Part shown: one piece after another, positions 6,505 through 6,822 of the stretch
How positions within the stretch are numbered: position 1 is the first letter of the stretch
How the letters are laid out: the number at the start of each line of letters is the position of its first letter
Origin: Desulfobacteraceae bacterium
Lineage (GTDB): Bacteria > Desulfobacterota > Desulfobacteria > Desulfobacterales > Desulfosarcinaceae
Length of the DNA: 6,822 nucleotides
Assembly: GCA_027025615.1 (NCBI GenBank)
Contig: JALVQM010000066.1
Coordinates: 1-6,822 of the forward strand
Direction of reading: 5' to 3'
Program-made: the position numbers and the translations under genes
Notes under the pieces: generated by a model
What the model saw: only the letters and a program-made list of their open reading frames with translations
Told to the model about the DNA's origin: nothing
The model's database searches: none

Positions 6505-6822
6505 ATGAATTTCTGCAAAAAACAAGGCGTATTTTTTTCCGATCGATCCATGGGAAGAGATATTGTGCTTCTCTTGCTGGCAGGCCTGCTCCTGCGTCTT
6601 TTGCTCATGCCTTTTTTCTGTCATGTGGATTTTTTATCCGAAATGCGCCGGGTCTATGCCACCTTGCTCGCTGGTCACTACTATCCCGGGAAGACGCGGT
6701 TGGTTGTTTATTTCATCGAAATGGCTTTTATGCGGATTTTTCTGCCGTTTCTGCCCGATGCCGGCACCATGTTTTTCCTTGCCGATGGGGAGTCAACCAC
6801 GGCGGGAATACATGCATTTTCC
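6505..6822 (+). CDS. Polytopic membrane protein, N-terminal part (possible GT-C glycosyltransferase), truncated by window edge
   Basis: An open frame of 106 codons starts at ATG 6505 and is still open at the last base, so only the N-terminus is visible. A short cytoplasmic-looking leader (1-18, with K5, K6, R14, R18) precedes a strongly hydrophobic segment (about 19-38, rich in Leu). This is followed by MPFFCHVDFLSEMRRVY (35-51), with an acidic D42 just after the first membrane helix. That layout, a helix ending in an LLLMPF-type block and then H-x-D, is typical of GT-C membrane glycosyltransferases, which use an acidic residue in the first periplasmic loop. A second hydrophobic stretch lies near 65-83. 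The gene begins 12 bases after the giant enzyme's stop and is probably co-transcribed with it. The GT-C call is an inference from a fragment; another multi-pass membrane protein of the locus, such as a polymerase or ligase, remains possible. Confidence 0.5.
   Translation, partial: MNFCKKQGVFFSDRSMGRDIVLLLLAGLLLRLLLMPFFCHVDFLSEMRRVYATLLAGHYYPGKTRLVVYFIEMAFMRIFLPFLPDAGTMFFLADGESTTAGIHAFS

Noticed and set aside
6550..6552. Alternative start codon for the truncated membrane gene
   Set aside because: It is preceded by a T-rich stretch with no Shine-Dalgarno sequence, whereas the ATG at 6505 has TAAGG at good spacing.

Overview
The window looks like part of a polysaccharide (O-antigen or related surface glycan) biosynthesis and export locus, read entirely on the + strand. 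It holds four genes: an ABC-2 transporter membrane subunit of the Wzm type, its ATPase Wzt with a C-terminal carbohydrate-recognition domain, a very large (1412-residue) multidomain methyltransferase/kinase-like/double glycosyltransferase protein, and the first 106 codons of a membrane protein that runs off the right edge. The Wzm/Wzt pair, moderate GC content and lack of Gram-positive signatures suggest a Gram-negative bacterium. The style would fit a deltaproteobacterium (Desulfobacterota), but nothing in the window fixes the taxon. No RNA gene, CRISPR array, insertion sequence or attachment site was seen.

Layout: 6-809 is wzm. An apparently non-coding gap of 111 bases (810-920) follows. 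921-2243 is wzt with its extra glycan-binding domain. After only 10 bases comes 2254-6492, the giant enzyme. After 12 more bases, and a recognisable Shine-Dalgarno sequence, comes the partial gene 6505-6822. The short gaps downstream of 921 suggest one transcription unit.

How they probably work together: the giant protein reads, from the N-terminus, as a SAM-dependent methyltransferase, an APH/WbdD-like kinase fold, a beta-rich linker module, an unbroken eight-heptad coiled coil, and two GT-A glycosyltransferases of family GT2. Methyltransferase plus kinase plus coiled coil recalls WbdD of E. coli O9a, which caps the non-reducing end of the polymer and sets chain length. Methyltransferase plus two GT2 domains recalls WsaE of Geobacillus. 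Here both layouts appear in one chain, next to a Wzt with the domain known in other systems to recognise a capped glycan end. The inferred system is a single-protein extend-measure-cap machine feeding a terminus-reading ABC exporter. The individual families are known. The combination, and the coiled coil placed between the capping and polymerising halves, are the parts most worth testing.
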